64,000 nucleotides of DNA from Notospermus geniculatus (Eukaryota > Nemertea > Pilidiophora > Heteronemertea > Lineidae), in the NCBI GenBank assembly GCA_002633025.1, contig NMRB01000010.1:677686-741685 (forward strand), in the 5' to 3' direction. The notes below the pieces were generated by a model that had not been told where the DNA came from, searched no databases, and saw nothing but the letters and a program-made list of their open reading frames with translations. Below, piece by piece: positions 38,019 to 50,306 of this stretch (the stretch's first letter is position 1; the number at the start of each line of letters is the position of its first letter). A program made the position numbers and the translations under genes.

Positions 38019-39285
38019 TACCATCCACATTCCCCTCCCAGTCACCAAAAATATCAACACCACAACTAACGTTCAAGACTACTGGGTCAACTCTATTGGC
38101 AAAACGTACAAAACTTGGTTAGAAACGCAAGACAGCTTCTGTACATGTACATGGATGTCGGGTCATGGAACACAGAAGATTTTTGGCCTCCCTTTACCCA
38201 GCAATGAGTATCAGTAAAAATGGTTTGATTCATTTGTGGTATCAGTCTACAAGTTGGTGAAATGTAAAATGATGACTGGTCTTGCTGTGGCATTCAGTCG
38301 GTATTATAATCACTGAATCACAGATGACATAATGCATACGGTAATCTAACAGTCGGGCGTAAAAGCATGATGAAATTGGGCAAACAGTTAAAAATGTTGG
38401 TTGCATTAGCACCCACGGGTTATCATCAATCATTCACCAAATGATGACCAGTGACGTTTTACAGGACCGTTACTGGGAAATATCTGGTTCCAGCGCTTTT
38501 GTGCATCCAGGTTAATTGCAAACGGTTAGTAATCAAACAAACTTCCATTTCAGAGATTATCACTAATCAGGAAACATTTGCTGAACATCGTTGTCACACA
38601 AAATGCTGTGCAGGTGTAAATAAACGCTGACAAACATTTCGGAGTTTCAATCAATATTCTGCTTTCCCAGTATGTAATGTCAGACTTCGCAATCAGGCCT
38701 GGACACTGGTGCCAAAATGAAACTGGGCTTGGGCAGAAAAAACACTCCTCAACTGAACCTTGAACCTTGAGGCAACATCTATGGACCCGAAATGTACGGC
38801 TGCACCAACATCTTCTGACGATAATCTCCAGCTAACATACAGGAGTAGTATACAAGATGCTTATTTCAAACAACGCACTTCTTTTAACTACTTCTGGCCT
38901 TGAACGCCGGGGCATATGTTTGAAGTTAATTGCAGCCTGGGATAACCAGCTGGACCCATGACACAAACAAGCCATTAGCGGAGTTTAGCTACAATCAGCA
39001 CTGTCAAGAGGAGGAATAAAGCTCATCTATAACTTAAGCAAATTGGCTGATCACCTGATCCACTTCAGAGTCAATTTGGATCATTTAGCAATCACTTGAT
39101 CAGACCAGGCTTCAAGATAAAGCTCACAACATCTCTGATTTCAAATGGGTTCAAAGAGTTTTAAGTCCTTGGCCACTTAAGTTATTTTCAACGTGTAGAT
39201 GAGATAGCGACACATACTGCTTGTCCATTTTGCCAAGTGGACCTCTTCAACTTCAGCTCAACAATTTCTAAAACAGGAGTCATGA
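38019..39285. other. No supported gene (1.3 kb)
   Basis: Nothing recognisable. Confidence 0.5.
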
Positions 39286-39350
39286 TGGTGCAAAGGCAGA
39301 ATGTTAAGTTGTAGGATTCGGAGATCGTTGGTTCGATTCCTAACTGGAGT
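39286..39350 (+). repeat. tRNA-like fragment with B-box
   Basis: GGTTCGATTCC (39330-39340) is an exact Pol III B-box; about 45 bp upstream is a weak A-box-like TGGTGCAAAGGCAGA. Probably a decayed SINE head. Confidence 0.4.
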
Positions 39351-42265
39351 CACCACTCCTTCTAACGTTTGTACTGAAGTGAAGAACTGAGTAGCATCAC
39401 CAAAATTTCATCATCCATGTAAATTATGATGCCAGTACCCACCATTACTTTTCGTGGGTCACCATACACATTTCACATATAGAGGGCACTTCGCTCCGGT
39501 AGTCATAATCCTATGGTGTCTTGGTAAAGGAATTGCTACCTCAGAGTGTGATAAGCAATTTGGTTTCACACAAATCCCACGAGAGCTACAAACCACACAT
39601 CCTATTTACAACATCAATAGTCAATCTCCCTTCCGAACATTACTCAACTTGCCGGCAAGAATACTTCCCCTCAGACAACTATTTATGGAATTTCGTGCAT
39701 GCAAATCTAGTCTATTGCGGCAATCTGGGCCCTCCATTGCATTGGGAGGATTCCATTCAAGGCAGAGTTATGTCGCCTGAGAGAGCATATTGAGTCGTCA
39801 GCAAGGAAGCCATAAATCCTTGAAGACATTGGACCCGACTCTACGGCACCGATGAATGGTTCAATGCACAGATCTTGATTTGAACCATCTTCGGTTCAGC
39901 GTACTGTATAGATCCAATACCTACATGAAAACCGATGCAATCAATGATACAATCAACCTCTGAATGATTAACCCAAAGTGAAGGCCCGTGTGAAGGCCGA
40001 TTTCAGTGAAGAAGAAATTGGTAAAATACTGATTCACACAAAGTAACGGATGACGAAAAGAGAACACAAGGGCTAGGCTCGTCAAATGAACACAATAGAG
40101 CAACAGGTGACTAAATAATTAACCAAAAGCAACATCTAATGACCAAATCATGAGCTATTCGCTTTGGTAACCAAATGTTTTTTTACGGTGCTACGACGAT
40201 GGAAGCAAAAAGAACACACAAAACAAAGATTCGAAACGAAGAAACAAGTGGAAAGAGGATATCTCAAGTTGTTCCTCTACGTTGCAGTTGAGTGTAACTT
40301 CGACAGGAAGTGAAATCTCAGTCTTTGGCCTGGTTCCTAAGGGTTTGAATACTTTTATTTGATACATGTATTTTCCTCCCCTTTGCAAATTAATGGAGCC
40401 GTTGTGCTGACGATGAGAACCATCAGCAGTCACATCACATTCACATCCAATGTTTGATACCGCTTGGACAAACTTGCACAGCCACCAAGATTAGAAATGT
40501 TGCCAACGGCAAAGCCAAGTCATTACAACTCACTCTATCTGCTACTGCAGCCTTCCTTGCTAGATTACCTTCCTATAATAGGTGATTAACTGTGCTCTGA
40601 TGAAGGGAGGCTAAACGTAGCTAATGTAACTAAAGTGAGGGAGTCAGCTTATGCAATCTGGTGGTGATGAGATATTCTGTTCTGGTGCAGAGGACTCGGG
40701 TATAATTCTTCTTTTTCTTCAGAATAACAGCTTACATGTATAGATCATAGGCCTACTTCATCTTGACTGGTGCAGACGACTCAATTCTTCCTTTCTTCAC
40801 AAAGTACTGGAGTGCAGAGATACAATGACACTTTAGCCCTGAGGGCCCATTCCTTTTACATCTTCAAATGCAACCCTGTCGAGAATCCTTAACTCCATCT
40901 TTATTGATAGACAGATCCACTCAATTGTCCTTTAATGCAAAGGATCAAAAAGAAAGTTGCCTTCAGAAACCAAAACGAAGCCAATAAGACCAAAGGAACT
41001 CGTTTTATACAAACGACTTCCATCAGAATCTGACTCCGGAAGAAAAAGTGGCTTGTTACAGTTTCATATTTACTTCGATCCAGACCCTGAAAATACATAC
41101 CACAATAATGCTCCAGTTTCATAGATGAAGTCACAAGACATCAAACAGCATCTTTTTGCTATTGTCGGCAAATTGTCGTCAAAAGATGTCACCAAAAACT
41201 CGATTCCATTATGTTCGTAGAGATGTTTCCTTGTTGATGATCCCACAGCTGTCACCTAATCACCGAAAGCCTGATTCACTCGTAAACCTGAGATGTGAGA
41301 AGCTTTTCAAGCAACAAAGGCTCTTCTCTCGGAGATGATCAGTCAGATAGAGGAGGTTCTTGCCTTTTGGGAGCATCAGTTGGCCATTGAGATCTGAAGG
41401 TCAAAGATACAAGATACGGAGGAATGACCAAATAACCTTGAGGCTGATCACGCTGCTTCTCTCTGACACTGTAATCTAATATTGTCAATTACTTTCGGGT
41501 TTGGAAATCAACAGCCATGTTTACCTATAATTAGCTCCGGTCTCGAGCTAAGTCAATTTATCTGCCTGATACAGGTTCTCCTTGTGTCGAGGAATGACAG
41601 GGATTGAGCAACTGGGCGACTTTCACTTGGTGGGTTAGCAATTTTTTTAATGCAATAACAGCAAACAGGCTTGTTGGGTCCTTCAAGTAGATTTTTCTTA
41701 GAATTTATGATGGCTAGGCGAGAGAATTAAGTACAGTCAGTTGGAATGAGGAGGCTCAGGTTCATGCAGCAGTTCAAAGCAAATCTAGTTCGAATCTATA
41801 TTGCCAGCTCAAGGTTTGAAATACCGGGGAAGTATCCCTGCTCCTTGGCCAATGTTCATTGTAAGCACAGCTCACGTCCTCTGAAGGCACCGATCATGAT
41901 GTGATAGCAAGACGTTCTGTAAAGGACTATTGCCATGGGATTGCATGCCGGAACAAGCAGCTTAACTAAACCACGAAGGAAGAAGCCAGTAAACTGAGAA
42001 TCCACCGAGCACGAGATCGTTAGCATCGTGAATGTTAATCAACTGAACGTCGTTAAATACAGTGTGACATGCAATTGATAACGATAGCCTGACACTGGAT
42101 GCTGAAGTGAAAATAATGACATCGAATGTCATCTCTTGTTCATGATAGTTCAGGCAAAGTAGTGATAGGAGGGCGAAGTCAATTACAGAGGTTTTGAACT
42201 TGAACTGATCTTGGATGATCTGTCGCTGATTGGCAGAAGCATTTTGAGGGAGATTAAAGCGGGTG
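39351..42265. other. No supported gene (2.9 kb)
   Basis: Two overlapping plus frames near 39454-39793 (108 and 90 codons) show no domain. No repeats recognised. Confidence 0.5.
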
Positions 42266-42398
42266 ATCCACTGTCGCGATTTTGGCTTCAGACGGGGTTG
42301 CGTTCTCTTGCGGTTACCTTCTAAGGACTCCCGATTGCCATATAAGGCGATCGCAAGGGACCGCAACCCCGTCTCAAGCCCAAATCGCGACAGTGGAT
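42266..42398. mobile_element. 133-bp fold-back element
   Basis: Arms ATCCACTGTCGCGATTTTGG and complement (right end CAAATCGCGACAGTGGAT) extend through GACGGGGTTGCG / CGCAACCCCGTC and then less perfectly through CTTGCGGT / GCGATCGCAAG to a central loop. Non-coding MITE-like hairpin. Confidence 0.85.
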
Positions 42399-42626
42399 TC
42401 GCCGCTTAAGAGTGAAACTCTGTCTAAGGCTGTTACTCACCAGTCTGTGCAAAGCAGTTCCGATATCAAAGGAAAGACTAAGTGATGACATATAAATTGT
42501 TGAATGGAAATGAAATTGTTTTGTTTAGAAATCTTACTTGAGCTCGTGAAGGGTACTTCTTCAGTTTTCAATTCACAACACCAACTGTTCGACACACTTC
42601 CACTTCATTGGTAATGAAATTCTCTG
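42399..42626. other. Short unannotated stretch
   Basis: Nothing recognisable. Confidence 0.4.
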
Positions 42627-42822
42627 CCAAGAATCTCGGAGCCACTGAACCCAAAACTTTCTTACAGCCATACAGCAAGAAATAAATGTCCTTCAAAGCA
42701 TGACCAGTTCTCCGAAGCGTTCACGCCAAGATATTCTCAGAGGCATTGAACCCAAAACTTTCTTCCAGTCTTACAAGAAATAACGTCCTTCAAAGCATGA
42801 CCGGCTCTGCGAAGCGTTCACG
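42627..42822. repeat. ~98-bp tandem duplication
   Basis: CCAAGAATCTCGGAGCCACT to GAAGCGTTCACG (42627-42725) is repeated with changes at 42726-42822; a third start (CCACGATAT) follows. Confidence 0.85.
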
Positions 42823-45800
42823 CCACGATATTTCTTTCACCTAACCTGTCAATACTATGATCAATCATTACCTTTGGCAGATGTTCACATCCGAAATTTT
42901 CCCATCCGCAGATCCTTAACACGATACTGTCCTCCTCTTACAGTCGCCAACCTGCTCTTCACCTCACATTTTCTTCTATTTCTGGTTGCTATAGACTGTT
43001 CTGAATTGCTTCAGCTCAGCATATTCAGGCAATGGTCAACCTTTAATGCTGTGGTCATCCAGCAAGATTTTTTTCGAGTCGTAACTCCCCAGATTTCTCA
43101 GTGATAGCCGAAAGAAAGTTGCGACGATGATCAGCTCTTCAATCATGGATGCATGGGAACAAATTTGTCAGGGAGTGTATCCATCCAAATGATTTTAGAG
43201 CTGATCGTCATAATTTTCTCTACATTACTAACAAATTTTGGCAGTGATGCGATAGGAAACCATAGCTCCGGGAGAGAAAAACTAACCCCCGATGGAAGTA
43301 TGTCACGTCCCTCTCAACCAAATGAGCTGTGGGTCTGACGTTTAATTTCACCCACAAGCCTATAGGTGACAAAACTGATGACTCCGCACCGCGTCCTGAC
43401 AACCATCCCTACATGACATGACAGGAGGAACAGCCACTAGCCTCAGTTGATGTAATCTGAATTGCAATGACAGAATGATGCATAATAAACACCTACATGG
43501 ATATTTGTCCACTGCCATTGTGGTTATACTATTGACAAGATGTCGATAAAGAAATGTGAGTCAGATAATATTGGGATCATTGCTGGCGGCTGGTTACTTC
43601 ATCTCCAAGTACTGGTCGGAGGAGATCATTTTGTTGACTTCATTCAGTTTTTTCTTATATTTTTTTGCAATTTCGCTTCTGTCTCAGGGTTTGAAAGATA
43701 ATTTCTTAGGAGATTACCAGTGCAGTGCTTCCATGCCCTCATAACAATAAGTCGGCATTCATATTCAGGTTATGAACTGACGTCTGAGATGCGAAACAGG
43801 GTTCCGCTAATACCACTGTTCCTACATTACCGGTAATGTGGAATGTTTCCATCTTTTAATTATGGATTAGCTCCATCGAGGATATTGTCTTCCTCAACAA
43901 AAAAAAGACACCGGTAATAGAGGCCACACAAGGAAATGGAGAAACTAAATCATTTAGACTATAGTTTCCTATAACAAGATCACCAAATTTCTTTTCCCCG
44001 TCATCTTGGGACATAACTTCATCAGAAGTACATGTTGTTAATGAAATACACTTTCATGACTTGTTCTTTTGACAAAAATCTCATATCTTGTTCGGCAAAA
44101 ATTCCAAGGTAATCTGATAACTGCTATTTCCATCATTCCCTGGTGCTTGTGGGACAAAACGAAGGTTTTTTTCTGTAATTGACTTGCCGACCATTGTGGA
44201 GTGGACTTCAGGCAATAGGTGTAGGTAGGACCATTACAAAGGAAATCACCATTATATAACATGGACCCTGGATTAGACTGTGACAAGCAAATCAAAGAAA
44301 TTGCCATTTACGTCAAGCTTCTATAGGTGAAGTCTTGGTACCGGTAAATCCTTCACGGGTTTTACATACCAAGCAAATTGGAGCCTTGTCCGACCACTTC
44401 ATATAAGGATTGAACAAGACCTCTAAATACTAAATGCAGGCACACTCTAGTTAAGCCATCCGAACATATGCAACACAGCGAGGCGACCTTATAAGTATTC
44501 AGGGCTGTGTCCCCTTAATGTTGTTTACTTGCCCATCGACAGGGTCATAATGGAAAAATAGACGAACCACCCTAATGAGGTGGCTCCATATCATGCAAAC
44601 ATCCTATGGTTACCGACGAAAAGCAGGCAAGATTTCTTCAATGTCATGCAAGGTCGTCTGAAATTAACCAATTAGGTTCCACTCCCATGAAGCATCATCT
44701 CACGGAATTGAATTTTCATGACGATATTCACGTCGCTGTCACTCAAGTGACGACGCATCTCCTCTAGAAGGGTTAACGTGATTATGGTTGGTACCTTCAA
44801 TGTGAGAAGGACATGGTGCTAATGGCAGGTTTATCGAGTTAACACAGCAGATGCAGACAAACTGATTCAATCACGGGGCTCTTTTCACAGCATTACTAAT
44901 AAAACTCCTGGTGTGGGCAGGTTTTCAGTCTACTAGATTCTCTTTATTCAGTCTGAATATGGCCGGCGTGCTCCTTTTTCGTGGAATTTTCATGCCGGCG
45001 TCATAATAGTTTTCATATTCCTGCAACGATGAATAGAAAACAGTACATCAAATATGGCATACACTGGGCTGTCCGTGCAATGCAGGAGAGACAGGCGCAA
45101 TAAGTCGTTTTATACTGTATTTTCACGTCTTTTATGTTTAAGAGGTCACTCCACAATATCCAGGCTAAGCCCGCTTGTTACGTCATAAGGAAAAATGAGC
45201 CAGTTAACCAATGGATTTGAGGACGATCGTCAATTTCACACCAATAATCACTTCCAATTAGGCCAAAGTAGAATTAAGAGAAAAGAATGCTGTCACTCTT
45301 TGAAAGCGCCAACCGTGACTTCATTGATTGGTAAGAGAGAATTTTCGTAATCACCCGGATAGACCTCCTGTACATTTAGGTTACGATTTTCTATTGTCGG
45401 AATATACCCGAATAGATAAGCGTTTTTAGTTGGCCTGACTGGGCGGTTGCGAAAAGTCACTCTCCGAGGCCAGCAGACAATCTTCTTGACGTTTTGAACT
45501 GACCTTCTATCATTTGATAGAGAGGAGCAATAAACTGATATAGGTCTATACACTTGTACTTCCGACTATTGTCAAGAAGCATATTACTAGTAATAATGAA
45601 GCATTGGCAGATTGTGCACTGAATACTCAGCAGCATTAAATCTCAATTAATAATCAACTCCATATCATTCATTGCCAGCAGCAATGCCTTCTCTTAAGGA
45701 AGACACTTCTTGCCGACAAGATATAAAAATTGTTCAAATCGCCAGGGAATCTGCTTTCATTAGATTCAAAACAGCGCGAGATGGTATTGAGAAAGAGATT

Positions 45801-48009
45801 ATATTGTCAATGAGGAAGGCAACGACAGGCGTTATGACATGTCACAATAAGCTATGTAGCAGTAGAAGGTTTAGCCCATGATCAGCCTGGAATACGTTTT
45901 GCATATTTCAAAATGTCAGATGCAGAAAAAAGGGTTTAATCTGAGGAATTATAGTGCATTTCAAATGGCATTTAGTGAATTCAATATCTTTTTATAAGAT
46001 AAACCTTTAAGAGTGGCTTAAGGGTGTAACGGCAAAGGTTGGGTGTAGAAAACAACTCGAACTTAAACCATTGAAATACGGTTACAAAATGATTAGCTAG
46101 ATGGATGCTTCAAGGAGATTGCTTTTTGTAATGACACCTCTGGTAAATTCCCACTCATAACCAAATGCACAATCATTGAACATTCATACAACCAAATGCA
46201 CAATCACTGAACATAATCTCATATAAAAACAGGGTGTAATGTGTAATTTAACGGTAATCCCGATGAATTAGGACATAGCCTATCCGTGACTAACCAATTA
46301 TCATCAACTCATCAATATGCAATTTTTCTGCAACCAACTCATGAAAAATCAAAGGCGGCCAATAGCACAAGATCCTTGCTATGATTCAAGGATCAATTAC
46401 CAATTTAGGTTGGACATGGTTTTTATCCCTTGGCATGACTGTAATATCAGTTGCCGTTGAATTCAGATGGATAGGATACTAGAGTAGGGCAAGAGGCATG
46501 ACCAAATATGATTCAACTTCCGCAGATTTCGCCTCCTGAGCCCCTTTTCTTATAAGATTCAATATCCATTTTAAGTGTAAGATTTGAATACTTTCGGTTG
46601 TAATCTAAAACATATAAATATCGATCTGTGGAAGCAACAGGAAATTATTTTCTCGAACAGCGAGCGAGCCCGCGGCGTTCTTCTCACACTGCATATCCTT
46701 TCATAGGTAATAGGAATTTTTAAGGGGCTCAAAGTAACAAAAGCCAAGGTGGCGGTTATGAAAGTGTCAGATTTGCGGGGAAATACAGTTAGAGACAAGG
46801 ATATTGGTGAAAGAAATACTTCTTTGTGACGAAATATACGTATTCTTCAATCTGGCTGATGCTGGCCTATCATAGGTGTCATCGAAAGCACCATCCAAAT
46901 GACAAAAGCCTTCGTCAATTGAATATCCTTGATCCCCATCCTGGGATCACCATGGGATCACCAACAATGCCGACCGACTCCGCTGTGTTTAAAACAGAAC
47001 AAAGAAAGCTTCTTGCCGCTTAGTTTGGCGGTCAGTGCATCCTGCAACTCCCGCCAAATAAACCAATCAACTGTCCATCATCACGTAAAAAAAAGAATAA
47101 CGGAGAAAAAGCAATGATGACTCTTGAAGTAAGGTCGATACTCTTTACCATTCTGACTACTACTTAGCTCGACAGCACCTGCCAGAGGCTATGTTGTTTC
47201 AGGAGAGCTTCTTTAGACAACGTTGGGGAAAAAATGACTCTGGAGGTATAGTAATACATATAGATATATTCAATAGATATGATATCTGACAGCAACAATT
47301 ACCATAAGTTGAGATGAAACACTATATCAGGAATGCGCATCATCATGGCAAATCTTGTCACGAAAAGCTATCCCAGTACCGATGAATAAACCTCAGTGTC
47401 ACTTGCCAAGGCCAATCATGTCGAAAATGACAATAGTATGTAAAAAGCTTGAACGGCACATGGATCTCACCACAAACATGTAATGGTATTCATTGGGAAG
47501 TTCCCAGAGAGCCCTTGCCAATGAAATCCAATGTGACCAGGTTTTGTTAGGTTATTACTTTCAGTGAAATCGCAACTGGGAGTGAAAGGGTTGACGCAAA
47601 ACCAATGAAAGGCTGTTCACTCACTTCAGTAGAATGCAAAAACAACATCGTGTAGCACAGCTAGACATGTGATTTTATTGGGAAATTTGATATCGTTGAT
47701 GATATTTTTTCTTCGCCTCAAAATCATACAAACGGACGACATTTTGCTATCGGGCTATGAAAAAACGTAAGACTTCCATAGGAAAGGACAAGGCGTTCCG
47801 ATTCCTCCCGCTGTCCGGATCACAATTCTGCATTTGCATTCGGAAGATTGAGTTCATCTCATCCAGCACTCCCATTCATTATGCAACAAGAAGCCTTGCT
47901 GATTTTGTCGGGTCCGCTGGGACACTACAAATCCAATAACATGGCTGAGAGCTGGCAAGAACTTGCTTGATTGTCTAAAGAATTATAGCAATGGATCTTA
48001 AAGAACACA
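42823..48009. other. No supported gene (5.2 kb)
   Basis: Contains a 31-bp direct repeat (46159-46189/46190-46215, AACCAAATGCACAATCAYTG) and a 16-bp palindrome (ACATTACCGGTAATGT, 43824-43839). An 86-codon minus frame (45293-45553) and a 69-codon plus frame (45672-45881) look protein-like by eye, but no family is recognised and they may be chance. Confidence 0.45.
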
Positions 48010-48400
48010 GAGTTCTTCGAAGCATCTGGTCTGCAGTGTATCTGAAGATCGCAGCAATTGAGAGTTCTTCGAAGCATCTGGTCTGTAGTGTATCTGAAGA
48101 CCGCAGCAATTGAGAGTTAAGGCGTCTGATCTGCAGTGTATCTGAAGATTGCAGCAATTGAGAGTTCTTCGGAGCATCTGATCTGTAGTGTATCTGAAGA
48201 TTGCAGCAATTGAGAGTTCTTCGGAGCATCTGATCTGTAGTGTATCTGAAGATCGCAGCAATTGAGAGTTCTTCGAAGCATCTGGTCTGTAGTGTATCTG
48301 AAGACCGCAGCAATTGAGAGTTCTTCGAAGCATCTGATCTGTAGTGTATCTGAAGATCGCAGCAACTGAGAGTTCAGAGCATTTGGCTCTGCAGAGTGTC
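48010..48400. repeat. Minisatellite, 52-bp unit, 7 copies plus partial
   Basis: Unit GAGTTCTTCGAAGCATCTGG followed by TCTGTAGTGTATCTGAAGAT and CGCAGCAATTGA; the third copy is shortened by 3 bp at GAGTTAAGG. Units differ by a few positions that recur in pairs (CTGGTCTG vs CTGATCTG, GAAGACC vs GAAGATC). The minus strand has no stop in any frame of the unit, which produces three overlapping open frames (82, 112 and 189 codons). Confidence 0.95.
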
Positions 48401-48962
48401 ATCTTAAAGATGTTCCCAACAGTTTTCATGTATGGTTGCTTTTTGCCAAATTCTTTTACTGTGATGTTCGCGGATGCTATTATTCCTGTCAAACTTTCCC
48501 CTGGTTGACAAAAGATAGTTCTAATGAAGTCAACACCAGAGATATTGGCGAGCGTCAACATTTTCACTTGACTATTCTTCCCTTGTCCCCCACATTAAAT
48601 GCCAGCTTTTACTATTGAATTGTCAATATCTGCACTAAGTAGGTTTGTGAGCTCTCTGATTCAGTTTTCACAGTGATTGAGGAAAATGACAACTGGGAAT
48701 TCTAAATGCATCACATGCAGCAGAGGAAATTAGATCACGGGACGGAGTTGACACAGTTGCTTTTAACGGAAACTGACGGAAATGGTCCAGAGACTGTGTA
48801 CTCTCATAAGAAATAGGCTCGAAAGGGTTGTACGGTAAAACACCAGATGAGCCATTCAGAAAGGCTTCATAGAAAACAAGGTTCTGCAAAGTAATCTGAC
48901 AATGAAGGAGGGCTTCTTTTTCAAGATTATTGATTGCTTTTTTACATTATTTCCCAGAACTC
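48401..48962. other. No supported gene
   Basis: The N-terminal 60 or so codons of the 189-codon minus frame (47998-48567) lie here; they are not recognisable and are probably not coding. Confidence 0.5.
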
Positions 48963-49238
48963 ACCATCATCATCATCATTACACACTATCTGACCCCGTG
49001 GGATTGTGCCGAGATGTTGAGTCCATGCACTGCAGGCTGCTGTTCCCATGTGGGGGTCTTACACTTGCCTTGGCATAGATACTCAACCAGACGGAACCAC
49101 GGCTTTTAGTCTCATCCGACAGACACCTTCTTTAGATCCCAACTCTTTTACACTTGTCCAGGCCGCGTGATCGAACCCACGCACTGACCCTGGTAAGGCT
49201 TGTCAAGCATGTTAACTACTCGACCACCAGGCCAAGAT
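48963..49238 (-). mobile_element. tRNA-derived SINE, ~275 bp, near full length
   Basis: On the minus strand the element starts near 49238 with an A-box (TGGCCTGGTGGTCGAGTAG, 49216-49234) and B-box (GGTTCGATCAC, 49167-49177), like a Ser/Leu-type tRNA. The body contains GTCGGATGAGACTAAAAGCC and GTGGTTCCGTC, resembling the conserved central domain (GGATGAGAC..AAACCG..GGTCCCGT) of widespread invertebrate SINEs such as the Nin-DC group; this match is from memory. It ends in a (GAT)n/(ATG)n tail (48963-48980). Mobilised by a LINE partner not present here. Confidence 0.8.
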
Positions 49239-50060
49239 CGTTATAACATTACCATTTCATCGACTCGAAGCCCACCTAGAACAGCCAGCGAGACTGCGGT
49301 CACGGAGTCCTCCCAAGTGTCCATTGCTGATCAGCCAATAAGATGCTTCAGATGCCTTCACAAAGGCAAGAAATGGCTGGTTATTGGCTGATAAGGACGT
49401 AACTGAGAAGGCTGCAAAAAGGAACTTCAAAGCCAGTTCTTCCACGCAACGTGTACATACCAGAGGAAGAAGCCTTGAAAAGTTGGTCAGAAGTAATTAG
49501 AATTTGTCATCAGCAAAGAAATGCAATGACAGATGTCCCTTTGAGTCATGTCTGTTGCATGACTGCACAAAGTCACCTTCACTGGTTGCTGCTAGATTGA
49601 TCTTGTTCTACCAGAATGAAATAATCTATTCTGTAGTTGGCCAAAGCAAACTATATTTAGCTACGGATTTCTTTAAAGCTACTGTTAGGGAAAAGATTTG
49701 ATGGAAATTTCTTTACCCTATCAAAAGAAGATTTTCATTCAATTCTACTTCGCTGGTACAGAAAAAAAATTGCACTTTCATGATCCTCTCGAGTCCCTTC
49801 GGAGTATCTATTCTAGCGATCTCTTGGTTTCCCAGAAACAACATCCTACTCGAAGGAAACCAAAACCTATTGACTTCAAAGGAGACAAGAAAATTGGATT
49901 TGATAGATGACAATTGGAGCTGATTGTGCCATCTCGGAGGGAGTAATGTAATTAAGGAATACATAATACTTCAACAGAGTGTACATAACTGAATGGAGGC
50001 ATCGGAACCAGGGCTGATCCAGTGAGCGTAAACAAAGCTTTCTTGAAGGAACAATAAGGG
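49239..50060. other. No supported gene
   Basis: Overlapping frames near 49200-49964 without recognisable content. Confidence 0.5.
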
Positions 50061-50306
50061 TGCGATTACACAAGGGATTACATAGCTTATACGGTATACG
50101 GACACGCCCGGCCTGAATAATGGCTCCACGGTCGAGAACCCTTTGTTAACCGGTGCGTTCATAGGCCTAATTCTATGATGTAATCGCAGCCGAAGCGACG
50201 GTGCGCGGACACACCGGTAAACAAAGGCTTCACAAGGAGTTCTCGACCGTGAAGCCATTGTTAACTGGCTTGTGTCTGTATACCCTGTTTGGCTCATGTA
50301 ATCGCA
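50061..50306. mobile_element. 246-bp compound fold-back element
   Basis: Outer ends TGCGATTACA (50061) and TGTAATCGCA (50297-50306). A third end, TGTAATCGCA, lies internally near 50179-50188. Arms share GGCTCCACGGTCGAGAACCC / GTTCTCGACCGTGAAGCC, and GTTAACCGG / CCGGTAAAC. The internal end suggests a 128-bp unit (50061-50188) joined to an inverted partner sharing its end. The 128-codon minus frame over this region is a by-product. Confidence 0.8.

Noticed and set aside
48010-48400. CRISPR-like array
   Set aside because: Units are contiguous without unique spacers and the genome is eukaryotic; it is a minisatellite.
47998-48567. 189-codon minus-strand ORF, longest in the window
   Set aside because: About two thirds is the 52-bp minisatellite, open in every minus frame; its unique N-terminal part is unrecognisable.
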